Shown one piece after another: positions 12,266 to 22,858 of a DNA stretch of 64,000 nt. The stretch covers positions 14,880,001 to 14,944,000 of the forward strand of contig OX485804.1 of the NCBI GenBank assembly GCA_950295325.1, written 5' to 3'. Position numbers and translations under genes: made by a program. Position 1 is the stretch's first letter; each line of letters opens with the position of its first letter. The notes under the pieces are model-generated. The model had not been told where the DNA came from, did no database searches, and was given only the letters and a program-made list of their open reading frames with translations. The stretch is from Polytrichum commune. Lineage: Eukaryota; Streptophyta; Polytrichopsida; Polytrichales; Polytrichaceae.

Positions 12266-12959
12266 GGTAAGTCATAAAAACTATAATCACAATGCTAATG
12301 AGGATTTTGTAATATTTATGACTTTCAAGTTAATTACATGCTTTATTGACAGTGTCACTTTGAAAATGAAATCCCAGTCAATTGCTTATTTAAGCAATGG
12401 AAGTGAACATATATATTGGATTTTGGACCTTGACAATGTAGTGTACTCAATATGGGATTTGTTAGGCAAATTTTTTCGGGCGGGTCCCGAAAATCTTGAT
12501 TTCTTTCCGGGGGCTCCCCTACCAGTATCTACCTCCCAAAAAAAGCTCATAGGAAAGGTTAAACATCCCCCATGCAATGTGTATTTTTTACAAAGTCTTT
12601 GACATTTGACACACAAAAACTTGCACAAAAATAAATTGACACGCACAAATTAGATTTTGAATTGTAGTGTGACTTGTAAAGAAAAAAACCACATGTTGAT
12701 TGACACTTTATAAATTGAAATGACTTGAACTACTAAACATATGACATTAACGTGACATTTTATAAGAAAATGTCAATGTTAATTGACATTCATTTTGGTT
12801 TTTGAAAACGTCACATGACACTTTGGATTTGAAGTTGAACGTCAAATAAAATTGTCAAACATACACACTGCCCCCGTGATCTAGTTGACATAGTATGTTT
12901 GTCTTGAGACATTTGCACAGGGAAAAATAAGAGATTCAAGAACTTGAAGAAAATTGTGT
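12266..12959. other. Gene-free stretch
   Basis: No gene is recognised. The part from 12590 to 12880 is rich in short TGACA/TGTCA inverted repeats, which gives it some fold-back capacity. The 118-codon plus-strand frame at 12246-12602 starts inside the MITE end and shows no motif. Confidence 0.3.
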
Positions 12960-14490
12960 CAGTATGCATCAGACGAATGAACTAGATGTACGAAGAGTTG
13001 AACAGTTTGCGATCTATATATTGCAACACTGACCACTCTAGATTCTTTGTCGTATTTTATTTCAAAGCTCCGAACTTGCAACTAGCACTCCGTATCTTTT
13101 ACACCTACTCGATAGAGACTTTGTTGGGTGTTAGTCTCAATCCTGTGCTTCTGTGTTGTGTGCTAGAGATCCTTGTGGTCAGCCTCTTTGGACCTAGTTC
13201 ATGAAGTTCGCCTGTCTGGGGACATCTTGACACAACAATAACGACTTTGAGAACTTGAGGTTAGTTGCAATTGTATCTGCATACATCAGATGAACACTGT
13301 AGGTACTTTGTCATATTTGCAATGTCAGAGCTCCGAACTTGCAAGCAGCACTCAGTATCTTTTGCACCTACACAAAAGAGAATTCGTTGTGTGTTAGTCT
13401 CTCAGTCCTAAAGATTCCGAGTCTTGTGGTCCGTCTCTTGGACTTAGTTTATGTAGTACGCCTGTCTGGGGAAATATTTATCGAGAATAAAAGCTTTGAG
13501 AACTTGGGTTGGTTGTATCTGTATCCATCAGATGTACAAAGAAGTTGTGATCTACATGTTGCAACAGTTGCAACATTGACCACTGTGGTTCATCATTGTC
13601 ATGTCTGCAAAGATTAGAGATCCGACCTTGTAAGCAACAGTCAATATCTGTTGCACCTACTCAAAAGAAATTTTGTTGGGTGGTGGTTGCTTAATCTTGC
13701 GCTCCTGTGTTTTGTACCAGGGATCCTTGTGATTTAGTTTGAAAGTATGCCTGTCTGGAGACATCGTTTCACAAGAATAACAGCTTTGAGTATCAGTACT
13801 ATGCATCAGATAAATGAATCAGATGTATAAAAGACAGTTGCAACGTTGACCACAGTGGTTACTTTGTCATGTTTGCAAAGATTAGAGCTCTGAACTTACA
13901 AGCCACACTCAATTTCTTTTCCACCTACTCGAAGAGAAAAACTCTTGGTGTTGGTTGCTCAACCCTGTGCGTCTATGTTTTGCACCAGAGACCTTGGTGA
14001 CCTAGTTGTATAGTATAGTTGTAAGTGAATTAGATGTACGAAGAGTTTGTGATCTACCTCTTGCAACAGTGGCAACATTGAGCACCGTGGTTCATCTTTG
14101 TCATATTTGTACAATATGAGAGCTCCGAAATTGCAGTCAATATCTACAGTTGCATCTACTCAAACGGAAAATCTGTTGACTACTGGTGGCTCGACATTGT
14201 ACTTCTTGTGGTCAGTAACAGAGAAGCTTGTGACTCTTGGTCAACCTCTTTGTAACCTAGCTTTTGTAGTTTTCCTCATTGGGGACATTTTATCACAAAA
14301 GAAAACAGCATTGAGAACTCGAGGTTAGTGGTTCATCTTCGTCATAATTGCAATACTAGAGCTCCGAACTTGCCAGCAGCAGTTCATAAATGTTGCACCC
14401 ACTCAAAGAGAGAGATTTGTTGAGTATTGGTGGCTAAATCTTGTGCTTTCGTGTTTTGAACCAGAGATTCTTGTGTTAAACTTTGAAGCA
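12960..14490 (+). repeat. Degenerate tandem repeats upstream of the LURP-like gene
   Basis: Five to six diverged copies of a 250-290-bp unit. Each has, in order, CATCAGATGAATGA..., TTGCAACA-TTGACCAC, a TTTGTCAT-TTTGCAA phrase, AGAGCTCCGAACTTGCAA, CACCTACTC-AAGAGA, TTGTTG-GTGTTAGT and ACCAGAGATCCTTGTG. The last unit starts near 14330 and runs to the ATG at 14496, so the putative leader of the downstream gene is itself the final repeat copy. The array probably arose by serial duplication of the gene's promoter/leader region. No open frame runs through the units. Confidence 0.7.
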
Positions 14491-14495
14491 GAGCC

Positions 14496-15959
14496 ATGTC
14501 AAAGGGGGGGGAAAGTCGTCCTACGGAGCTGCAGAAGATAAGTGATCCCAACTTTGTACTCAAAGTGGCAGTAGGACCTCCGTTAGCAACTCTGGTTCCA
14601 CAGGCACCAGGATCTGGTCTCACTTTAGGAGGCCAATTCTGCTATAAGGAGACAAGGTTCATTTGGAAGACAGCCCTTACTAGCGCAGATGACAATCGAA
14701 TATTCGATGCCACTGGGCGGTTGATGGCTGTGTCGTATCATTACGGCAAAAATCCTTACGAAAGCTTAGACGCACTGGGGATCCCAACTGGAGAATGGGA
14801 CTCGGTCTGCTACATTGGTGGGTACAATGGCATGCCCGACTTGAAAGTGCGGCCAAAAACAATTTCGCGCCACGGGCGTCAGTACATTCGCGACGCGAGT
14901 GGGGAGATCACATTTTGCAACGTTGCTGAACAGTCCCGGCTCCAATCCATAAACTTTGCGGTTTTTGCAGGCGAGGAGGAGGAAAAACCCGTGTACACGA
15001 TTCTCGTTGACATGGCCGGCCGAATGATGCAGGTGACGAATGACCGGGACGAGTGGATCGCGCTTCTCGAGAAATCCGTGAAAATGATGCTCCTCAATGC
15101 CTCCTTGGGGGTGGGCTCGGAGTTTACAGTCGACATCGCTCCGGGCGTGGATTGGACGGCCATCTTGGCCATTGTGATCGGGTTGCATCAAGTGGGGAAG
15201 AATATTTTCAAAGATGGGTTCAGCAACTTTTTGGTTCAGCCGCTCCAGGATGAGCTTATGGGATACGCGGAAGACGCGGTCGCACAAGCAATTCAAGGAG
15301 ACAATGGCAGAAATGATGGTGGAAATGCTGATGGTGATTTTGGAGGCGATTATGGTGGTGATGAGGCCGCGCAAGAATTTAAAGGAGAGGATGGTGGAGA
15401 TGGTGGTGGCGATGGCGGCGGTGATGGTGGTGGTGATGTTGAAGGTGAGGCCGCGCAAGAATTTAAAGGAGAGGATGGTGGAGATGGTGGTGGCGATGGC
15501 GGCGGTGATGGTGGTGATGTTGAAGGTGAGGCCGCGCAAGAATTTCAAGGAGGGGATGGTGGAGATGGTGGTGGCGATGGCGGTGGTGATGTTGAAGGTG
15601 AGGCCGCGCAAGAATTTCAAGGAGGGGATGGTGGAGATGGTGGTGGCGATGGCGGCGATGATGGTGGTGGTGATGTTGGAGGTGAGGCCGCGCAAGAATT
15701 TCAAGGAGGGGATGGTGGAGATGGTGGTGGCGATGGCGGCGGTGATGTTGAAGGTGAGGCCGCGCAAGAATTTCAAGGAGGGGATGGTGGAGATGGTGGT
15801 GGTGATGTTGAAGGTGAGGCCGCACAAGAATTTGAAGGAGGGGATGGTGGAGATGGTGGTGGCGATGGCGGCGGTGATGGTGATGAAGATGAAGATGAAG
15901 ATGAAGGCGGCGGTTATGTCTGCAAAATCATTGATCTCATTGGAGAGTTGTTCCACTAA
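14496..15959 (+). CDS. LURP-one/Tubby-C-like protein with Gly-Asp repeat tail
   Basis: A 487-residue single-exon protein. Residues about 20-265 resemble the scramblase/LURP-one/Tubby-C superfamily: strand-like segments with FDATGRLMAV (near 70) and ILVDMAGRMMQV (near 170), then FTVDIAPGVDWTAILAIVIG (about 209-228), which matches the hydrophobic central helix of LURP-one-related proteins (usual form VAPGVDAALIxAL). Such domains bind phospholipid or membrane in some relatives; the function here is unknown. Residues about 268-470 are a minisatellite-encoded tail with seven EAAQEF units separated by GGDGGGDGG runs, then an acidic DEDEDEDE stretch and the end CKIIDLIGELFH. There is no signal peptide. 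The start at 14496 is the first ATG after the leader repeat. The tail may be disordered or bind metal ions, but that is inference. Confidence 0.7.
   Translation: MSKGGESRPTELQKISDPNFVLKVAVGPPLATLVPQAPGSGLTLGGQFCYKETRFIWKTALTSADDNRIFDATGRLMAVSYHYGKNPYESLDALGIPTGEWDSVCYIGGYNGMPDLKVRPKTISRHGRQYIRDASGEITFCNVAEQSRLQSINFAVFAGEEEEKPVYTILVDMAGRMMQVTNDRDEWIALLEKSVKMMLLNASLGVGSEFTVDIAPGVDWTAILAIVIGLHQVGKNIFKDGFSNFLVQPLQDELMGYAEDAVAQAIQGDNGRNDGGNADGDFGGDYGGDEAAQEFKGEDGGDGGGDGGGDGGGDVEGEAAQEFKGEDGGDGGGDGGGDGGDVEGEAAQEFQGGDGGDGGGDGGGDVEGEAAQEFQGGDGGDGGGDGGDDGGGDVGGEAAQEFQGGDGGDGGGDGGGDVEGEAAQEFQGGDGGDGGGDVEGEAAQEFEGGDGGDGGGDGGGDGDEDEDEDEGGGYVCKIIDLIGELFH
15299..15905 (+). repeat. Coding minisatellite (Gly/Asp/EAAQEF)
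   Basis: Tandem repeats of about 57-84 bp built on GGTGGAGATGGTGGTGGCGATGG-type runs and GAGGCCGCGCAAGAATTT. Unit length varies by multiples of three, so the frame is kept. The array is also open in another plus frame and in minus frames, which creates long shadow frames, including a 414-codon one on the minus strand. Confidence 0.9.
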
Positions 15960-17220
15960 ATTTTTGTGGTTTATCCAAACCTCTTTCCCTCTTGTGTTGG
16001 GCTTAAGCAAATGGGTTAACGATTCTTATCAAATGGTGAAGCAAAGTTTTGTGAGTAATTCAATAGTCACAAAAGAAGGCTTCCATAATCTTTTGTATAT
16101 GTTTTCCTCAAACATGTACCGGTTTTAGTAGTTTCTACTAATTACCTTTTAAAATCCAGAGGTCTTTAAAATTCTAAGAATTCTAAGTCTAAGATTTTGT
16201 TTAACTGAAGATCAGGAGTCTTGATTCATACTGGCTAGTTCCTCGAGCGTTCCCAATGTTCATGAGTCAATCATATGTTCCCATGGCCTTTAAGTTCACT
16301 TTCAATGTTCCTTTGGCCTTTAGTTCCCTTCAGTGGTCCTTTTGGCCTTCAGTCTCCCGCGACCGCTCCTTCATCATCATCTTCTCCTTAGTGTTCATCA
16401 TGGTCTTTGATTCTCATTACAATCATCTTCATGTTGGTCATGTTCATGCTAGCTTCTATGGTCCATTGTGTGATAGCTACAAATACATCCAAGATATTAT
16501 ATAATATAATGAGAACATTTCGCAAAGACAAAAACAAATGAAGCCTACTACCATCGATTACAAGACAAACCTCTGATCAAATGTTGATTTTTATCATAAG
16601 AATGCAAATCATTGGTGTTTGAAACCAAATTAGACACCAAACATTTAATGTCATAGACTACCATTTCAAAACTTTAGAGTGAACACTATATTAAATTCCT
16701 ACTTAGGTTCTACAACATTGACAAGCTCAAGTAGTCACATGACTTCATTGTATGTATATGCTGAAACGTGGTTTCATTTGTCATTGTCATAGTCCACCTT
16801 GGGAGTGAGTGGTGAGTGATGAGAGATAACTTGTGAGTAGTGAGGTTGGCAAAATATTTGGACACGCACCCACTAGTATCCTATAATCATGGTATTATTT
16901 CATATATGGTAACATCTTAAATTATAATAATATGAGTGGGAAATTCACACAAAGCGTAATCAACCTAATGAATGCCTTAATTTACTCTCAAAATAAAAAA
17001 TCACAAGCTTGGCATGAGAGTTTGGGGATGATGTTTTACATTGTCATTAGATTCAACATTCAATATCTTTGAGAACATATGCAAACACATTCCCAGTATC
17101 AAGCATGGTCTAGATTATAATTCTAGAATTCATGTAGTTTTGAGGAATGAATTGATGGAGGCATTGTGGAGAATTTGGGACCTAAGTTTTTGGACATAGA
17201 TGGAAGTATAAGAGGAAATC
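15960..17220. other. Downstream gene-free stretch
   Basis: The 3' flank of the LURP-like gene followed by AT-rich sequence. No second gene, RNA or element with clear ends is seen. Confidence 0.3.
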
Positions 17221-17221
17221 A

Positions 17222-17450
17222 CTCCCCAGGGGGTGGACTCTTTATTGGAGACCTAAATGAGGTGCGTGGATCACTATGAATTTAAACCCCTATATACCAA
17301 GAAATTTCTAGAAAAAAACAAATGTATATGTACTACCCGGGGGGTGGAATCTTCATTGGAAACCTAAATAATGGGTGCGGGTCACTATGAAATTAAACCC
17401 CCTATATACGAGAAGATTATTGAGAAAAACAAATGGAAGCATACTAATGA
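17222..17450. repeat. Two tandem copies of a 111-bp unit
   Basis: GGGTGGACTCTTTATTGGAG at 17231 recurs as GGGTGGAATCTTCATTGGAA at 17342, each followed by ACCTAAAT, TCACTATGAA, TTAAACCCC and CTATATAC. The units are about 85-90% alike by eye. No coding role is seen. Confidence 0.7.
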
Positions 17451-17680
17451 CATGCTAGAAAATGGACTCATGTGTTTATATTGAACCTCTCAATTCAATT
17501 CAATGTGATAATTTCCTCATATATATATATATGAATTTGATTATACCTTTATCACATGTAAAATCTATGTAAATTTCTAATGAGAAAATCATTGAACACT
17601 TTTTCTTCACTCAAAGCATGTACTTCAATGATTGCATCAAACAAACAAAGACAAGAGCACAATAACAATCTAGATAGAAA

Positions 17681-18090
17681 CACGGGGAGGTCACTCCATT
17701 GTCAAGTTGAGAACCACGTGCGAACAAAAAAAATCTACTTTTTCTAAGTTGCATCAACAAAATGGGTCAAAATTTTATCAAAAAGAATTCATGAGTACAT
17801 ATACATGGTATTTATTACATAGTAAAAATTGATAACCAAAATTGATAATTTGTTTTTTCTAGAAAACATACCGTTTCTAACTAGAATGACGCAGAATTGA
17901 ACTAAAAACATTACTAGAAAAAAGGAGACGACTAAAAATTTCAAAAAAATATACAAAAGATATAATCAATGGATATGTATATATAGAAAAATAATCATAA
18001 TTTTTAAAATTATATATGGCATATAATATAGGGGTAGCAAACTTTGTTCGCACGTGGTTTTCAACTTGACAGTGGAGTGACCTCCCCGTG
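17681..18090. mobile_element. MITE with 48-bp TIRs, 8-bp target repeat
   Basis: A 410-bp element bounded by inverted repeats of about 48 bp beginning CACGGGGAGGTCACTCCA and containing ACGTGCGAACAAA; the two arms differ at about two positions. The 8-bp direct repeat GATAGAAA sits at 17673-17680 and 18091-18098. The interior is AT-rich without coding capacity. The related copy at 58545-58952 is in the opposite orientation. The 8-bp duplication fits hAT (or P-type) elements; the long GC-rich ends are unusual for hAT. Confidence 0.9.
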
Positions 18091-18299
18091 GATAGAAAGA
18101 CTCAGAGCAGCCCATGAGCATTCCAAGATCGTCTAACTTGTCCTAGAACCTAAAACATAGTATTTCTGAAAACGTCACATTCACATGTGATTTTATTTTT
18201 TTCAAGGGCAACTCAATGTCTAAACATGTGAAGTGCACTTCAACTTCGGAAAATTTTGCATTTTGAAACTAATTTTGTATGGGCACCTATGGTAGCATG

Positions 18300-19585
18300 C
18301 GTTTTTCTCTCCTTAGCCGATTGCAGACCCCGGTCCAGCTGCCTTACCCCTGGAGTAAACTCCCAGTCAAATGAAGAACAACTCCTGATGAGACTGGATC
18401 CTCAGCCTCCAGCTCAGGTCGAGCCTAGATGCCACCTCAGTTCATTCCTTCGGCACTGCTATTGACTCATTGGCCATGCAACCTCTCGCGGACTCATTCT
18501 CCTCCCTCCTACCGATTGAATCCACCTTGCCATTGGCGATGCATTCGCCCAACTTATAGGAAATTCCCATGTTTTCCCTTTCATGTTACGATCTGAAATG
18601 CAACCATCTGCCCCCCAGATTTCTACCAGTCTTGCTAGGGCGAGAGACCCTCAAATTCCCAGCCTGAACTTGCTCAGTTTGGTGGCCTATCGGAGAAACT
18701 CTCTGCCCACCACCACCTCATTCTCCTGATATTTAGATTATCACCCATCCATCAACTTGTTGCCAATTACCAATATGTATTCCATGTGGGCAGTGTTCGA
18801 GTCGAAAGTGAGGCTTCATCCCTCTGCCGCACCTCCTAAGCTCATCAGAGCCTTCAGCCACTTGCCGGATCCATTGAACATAGGAGCATCATCAAGCAAA
18901 CAATATTTTTCACTTACCTCACCCCTGATCAAATTTACTCTTTGCTTCACTTTTGGTTGTTTGCCAACCAGTCACCACCCTGCATTGGCTCTCGACCGTT
19001 TGCCCAGATTCCCAGCCGTCGCCCTTTAAGCAGTGAAAGTCTAAAGCCGATTATCGGTGTTTTCTCCCCCTGCTCGCAACATCACCAAAGCTGCCATACA
19101 TTTAGCTCCTCCTTCAGCATCGCCATTCAGCAGGATTCACAATTGCCTTACCCAAACGGCATTTGGCCAGCGCCTCCTCCAGGAGCCAAACCGGGAGAAA
19201 GAGACTACGAGAGCGGTTGTTGAGCTTCATGGGACCCCCTGTGTCGGCATCTAGAAATCCCGAATATGCCTTATTCCTCTAGAAGCCTTCCTCAACCGAA
19301 AAACGATCTCAACTAAGACCCCCTCTAAAACGAACAATAAATTTGGCCATTGCCCAATTGGCCTGAAGCATTTAATCGAGCTCTAAATAAAATTCAATTT
19401 AACTTATTTTTTGGTATTTTTCTTTTAATCATTTCAAGACTAAGAACACTTAATCAGGTCCAATCTAAACTTTGAAGTTTCTACTCTTTTTTAATATTTC
19501 TAACTAACTCAAACCAATGCTAACTCTAAGATTTTAGCATCCCTAAGGTTAACTTAAAAAATGTGGGCACATAATTGGGCTCACA
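18300..19585 (-). mobile_element. 3' LTR (E) of the gypsy relic, left edge unresolved
   Basis: On the minus strand an LTR starts at 19585 with TGTGAGCCCAATTATGTGCC, matching the starts of LTRs A, B, C, D and F, and lies only about 60 bp after the end of the minus-strand gypsy pol. The interior is richer in C and T than its surroundings. I could not find its other end, so the left coordinate is approximate. No clear polypurine tract precedes it; instead the junction contains TGGCGACC on the plus strand, which by itself would look like a primer-binding site. Confidence 0.5.
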
Positions 19586-19644
19586 TAACTGGCGACCAAT
19601 AGGGGATGGATCCAAAATCTCTTGCTTGCAGGTAAATTATCGCA

Positions 19645-20615
19645 TCAAACTCTGTACTCCTTGCACCGTCTGTCAGATGTGCGAGTTGGAAAGTTTTCTC
19701 CATTCCATGTCTCCAATTGAATTGAGTTGTTTGGGAATGTCTCACGTATGAAATATGAACCCAACCATACAACATCAAACTTACTTAGGAAGTCCAACTT
19801 CCCTGCATCTTGGAGTAACACCATCATACCCGGCCTCAAGGTACGAATCTTATGTTTTTTATCGAATGTGATCTTCCTGCACCTCTAGATGGCCTCAATA
19901 TGTTGAGCGCCCATTCTTCTACTCTCATCAAGTACCTCAAGTGTTGTCAATCTATTCTTAAGAGATTGACTATCTGTGAGTCGAGAGTCAACTGCTATCC
20001 GCAATGACTTAACCTCAAATTCAATTGGAAGAATAGCCTCAATTCCGTACACTAGTAAGAATTGAGTGGCTTGAGTAGTCACTTTAAATGTGGTCCGGTA
20101 AGCCCATAAAGCAGCTGTTAACTTGAAATCCCAATCTTTCTTGGAATCATGAATTGTCTTGCGAAGTATACTTACCAATGTTCCATTGATTCGCTCCGTT
20201 TGGCCATTTATCTGTGGATGATAAGAAGTTGTCTTGCGATGGTCAATTTATAACCTATTCGTCATCTCTTGAATTAAATAATTCAAGAAATAAGTCCCTC
20301 TATCACTAACCAAGATCCTGGGACACCCAAATCGCGAGATGATATTTTCATACATAAACAAGGCGACATTCGCGGTGGTGTCTATTTTACTGCTTTAGCT
20401 TCTACCTATTTGGTCAAATACTCGGTGGTCATAACAATATATGTCATCATTTTTAAAGAATGAGGGTGGACCTCTCCCACATAATTTATTCCCCACTTAT
20501 CAAAAGGAATCAAAGATAAGAATACATGCAATGATAACTCCATGCGGAAATTATTTAACGCATACCTCTGGCAGGCATCACATTTCTTGACATAATTATG
20601 TACATCTTTAAACAA
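19645..20615 (-). pseudogene. Gypsy integrase
   Basis: Minus-strand pieces: the zinc-binding region end CDACQRYALNNF, DKWGINYVG (usual first catalytic aspartate region), the NGQTERINGT catalytic-glutamate neighbourhood around 20170-20215, WAYRTTFKVTTQATQFLLVYG, and the C-terminal tail MMVLLQDAGKLDF...VVWLGSYFI ending at about 19645. Several frames are needed, so it is broken. No chromodomain is seen. The central 392 bp are also found at 26206-26597. Confidence 0.8.
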
Positions 20616-20888
20616 AGTGGACCAAAAATGACCCGTTCTAAGTATCTTTTGTCCTATGAGTTATCCTGAGAAATGTCCACCACACGCACTATCATGGCAT
20701 GCGGTTAAAATCGATGGCACTTCTACTTCAAATACACAACGCCATAGCAACCCATCTGCATCTCTTCTAAACAATTTGTGTTCTATCAATGCATAGTATC
20801 TACTATTGATTCACAACTTGCTACTAGTTTCATTTGTCCAATCTTCTGCTAGTTGTTGAGTGGTCAAGAATTTGACTATGCCCGAGTA

Positions 20889-21499
20889 TCACTCTGCTTG
20901 AGCAGTCACGACAAAAATATTGTCATCTCTCAGCCTATCATCAATGGAACTAGAGCCAACCTCCTCCGATAACCTGGATAAACGGTCCACTTGCAAATGC
21001 ATCCGACCCAGCTTGTACTTCACCATATAATCAAACTCCTCCAACAGTAAAACCCACCTAGCTAATTTTCCACTCAACTCTGATTTATTGACCAAGAATT
21101 TAATCGCTATGTGGTCTACAAAGAATACCACTGGGTTACATCTCAAGTAGTGGCGGAATTTCTTAACAAAGAACATCATGGCTAAACACTCTCTTTTGGT
21201 AGTCGAATAATTCCTCTCAGTAGGGGTCAACTGTCGGCTTCCATAAGCCAAGGGTTGGTTTTTTCTTTATCTCCCGTTAACTGATACAACGCACTACCCA
21301 CTGTCACCGAGCTAACATCACAAAATACATGAAATGGCTTATCCCAGTCCGGAGGTCTCAATACCGTATAGGTACTCAGCTTAGACATCAATTCCTCAAA
21401 TGCATGTTGACATGCCTCGGTCCATTCAAACTTACAGTCTTCTCTAAACAGTTGTGTGATAGGCACTGCAATCTTTGTATAATCCGGAATCAACTCTTT
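20889..21499 (-). pseudogene. Gypsy RNase H region
   Basis: Minus-strand frames with KFEWTEACQHAFEELMSKL, PPDWDKPFHVFCDVS (first catalytic aspartate in the FCD phrase), SRQLTPTERNYSTTKRECLA (catalytic glutamate), and DHIAIKFLVNKSELSGKLAR. This is the RNase H-like domain that follows reverse transcriptase in gypsy elements. The frame shifts near 21240, so it is non-functional. Confidence 0.8.
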
Positions 21500-21502
21500 A
21501 TA

Positions 21503-22855
21503 CACTACAAGGAAATGGGTGTATAATTGACAAAAATGTGACACTAAAATGTCCGAAGTGACAAAATCAGCTCAAAGCTATGAATTTTTGTCAATTCGGA
21601 CATTATTCAAAATTTGTGTCAATTTTCTGTCATCAGATTTATATATTTCACGTTTAACTTATTCCCTTCACCTGAGCATGTGTCTCATATTTATTAACAA
21701 CAAAAGGTGTTACAAAAGGTTTTTAAGTATTGTAATTACTAGTATAAGTAATTAATATAAATAATGTATTTACTATAATTAATGTAATAACTAATTTAAT
21801 GAATTAATGTAAATACTGAAATTACCAATTTAAGTAAATACTGAAATTACCCTTTTGAGTAAATACTGAAATTACCAATTTAAGTAAATGGGGAAATTAC
21901 CAATTTAAGTAAATACTGAAATTTTATAATTTAAGTAAATATTGAAATCTGCTAATTTAGGTAAATACTGAAATTTTATAATTTAAGTAAATATTGAAAT
22001 CTGCTAATTTAGGTAAATACTGAAATTTGCTAATTTAAGTAAATAATGAAATTTTCTAATTTAAGTAAATATTGGAATTTGCTAATTTAGGTAAATACTG
22101 AAATTTGCTAATTTAAGTAAATATTGAAATTTTCTAATTTAGGTAAATACTGAAATTTGCTATTTTCAGTAAAATACTGAAATTATTGTAATTAATGTAG
22201 TTAAAATAATTACAATAATTACTGTAATAATGTTTAGGAGTATTTTTGTAAATTGTTTTTAATACAAATACAATACGTACTAATTAAAAACAGTAAATAT
22301 ATTAATTCTATGCTTGTTTTTACTTTACTAATTAAAATATATATATACATAAGTTTATAAGTCTTATGGCTTCTTCATACAAAACTCTTACATACTTGGC
22401 CTATATCATGTAATGAGCGGTGGCTTAGTAGCTAAGGCCTTCACACTATAGCCAAGAGGTTCAAGGTTCGATCCCCTTGACCCCTCACCCTTGGCTTCGC
22501 CTAGGGTAGGTAGGTTGCTTTGTCCATTAGCCTAGGTTAGGTGAGGTGGCCCTTCGCCCTTAGACCTATGTGAGTAGGCCCCGAATGCGAGGGTGGATTA
22601 CTAATTTAGGATTTTTTACTAGTATAACTTGGACATTAAACCACATCACCATGGGTAAATGACGAGGTAAAGAGAATCCAACATGGCAAGGGGGCCGGAG
22701 TAAATGGAATCCTACGTGTATAATTGTCCCAGATGACAAAGAAATTGACAAAACTCTGTTAATTGTATGACCGAATCAAGGTGCCCTATATGATACCCAA
22801 ATTAACATAATTTCGTCACATTTTTGTCAAATAGGTCATATAAACTCTTGTAGTG
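21503..22855. mobile_element. CACTA-type non-autonomous element, copy 1
   Basis: A 1353-bp element starting CACTACAAG and ending CTTGTAGTG, with the 3-bp direct repeat ATA at 21500-21502 and 22856-22858, as expected for CACTA (En/Spm). The subterminal phrase TTGACAAAAATGTGAC is present in inverted orientation near both ends. The centre holds an AT-rich minisatellite of about 27-bp units (AATTTAAGTAAATACTGAAA, about 21800-22170) and a tRNA-like segment. There is no transposase. It interrupts the gypsy pol between reverse transcriptase and RNase H. Copy 2 is at 54194-55392 in the opposite orientation. Confidence 0.9.
22415..22485 (+). other. tRNA-like segment with Pol III A and B boxes
   Basis: TGGCTTAGTAG at 22421-22431 fits the A-box consensus TRGYNNARNNG, and GGTTCGATCC at 22465-22474 fits the B box. 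The B box sits in a T-arm-like hairpin (CAAGG/CCTTG). No full cloverleaf or acceptor stem is evident, so this is a tRNA-derived (SINE-like) promoter region within the CACTA element, not a tRNA gene. The other CACTA copy has it too (about 54560-54635, minus). Confidence 0.65.
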
Positions 22856-22858
22856 ATA

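Noticed and set aside
14766-16010. 414-codon minus-strand frame opposite the LURP-like gene
   Set aside because: It is an antisense shadow of the Gly-Asp repeat, whose units lack stops in several frames; the plus frame has the recognisable domain.
19587-19600. TGGCGACC right after an LTR end on the plus strand, like a gypsy primer-binding site of a plus-strand element
   Set aside because: The pol genes next to it are on the minus strand and end only about 60 bp away, and the TATA boxes of related LTRs fit the minus sense. The match is short and likely chance, though the missing polypurine tract leaves some doubt.
22415-22485. Functional tRNA gene
   Set aside because: A and B boxes are present but no paired acceptor stem or clear anticodon arm; it lies inside a transposon and is repeated in its second copy.
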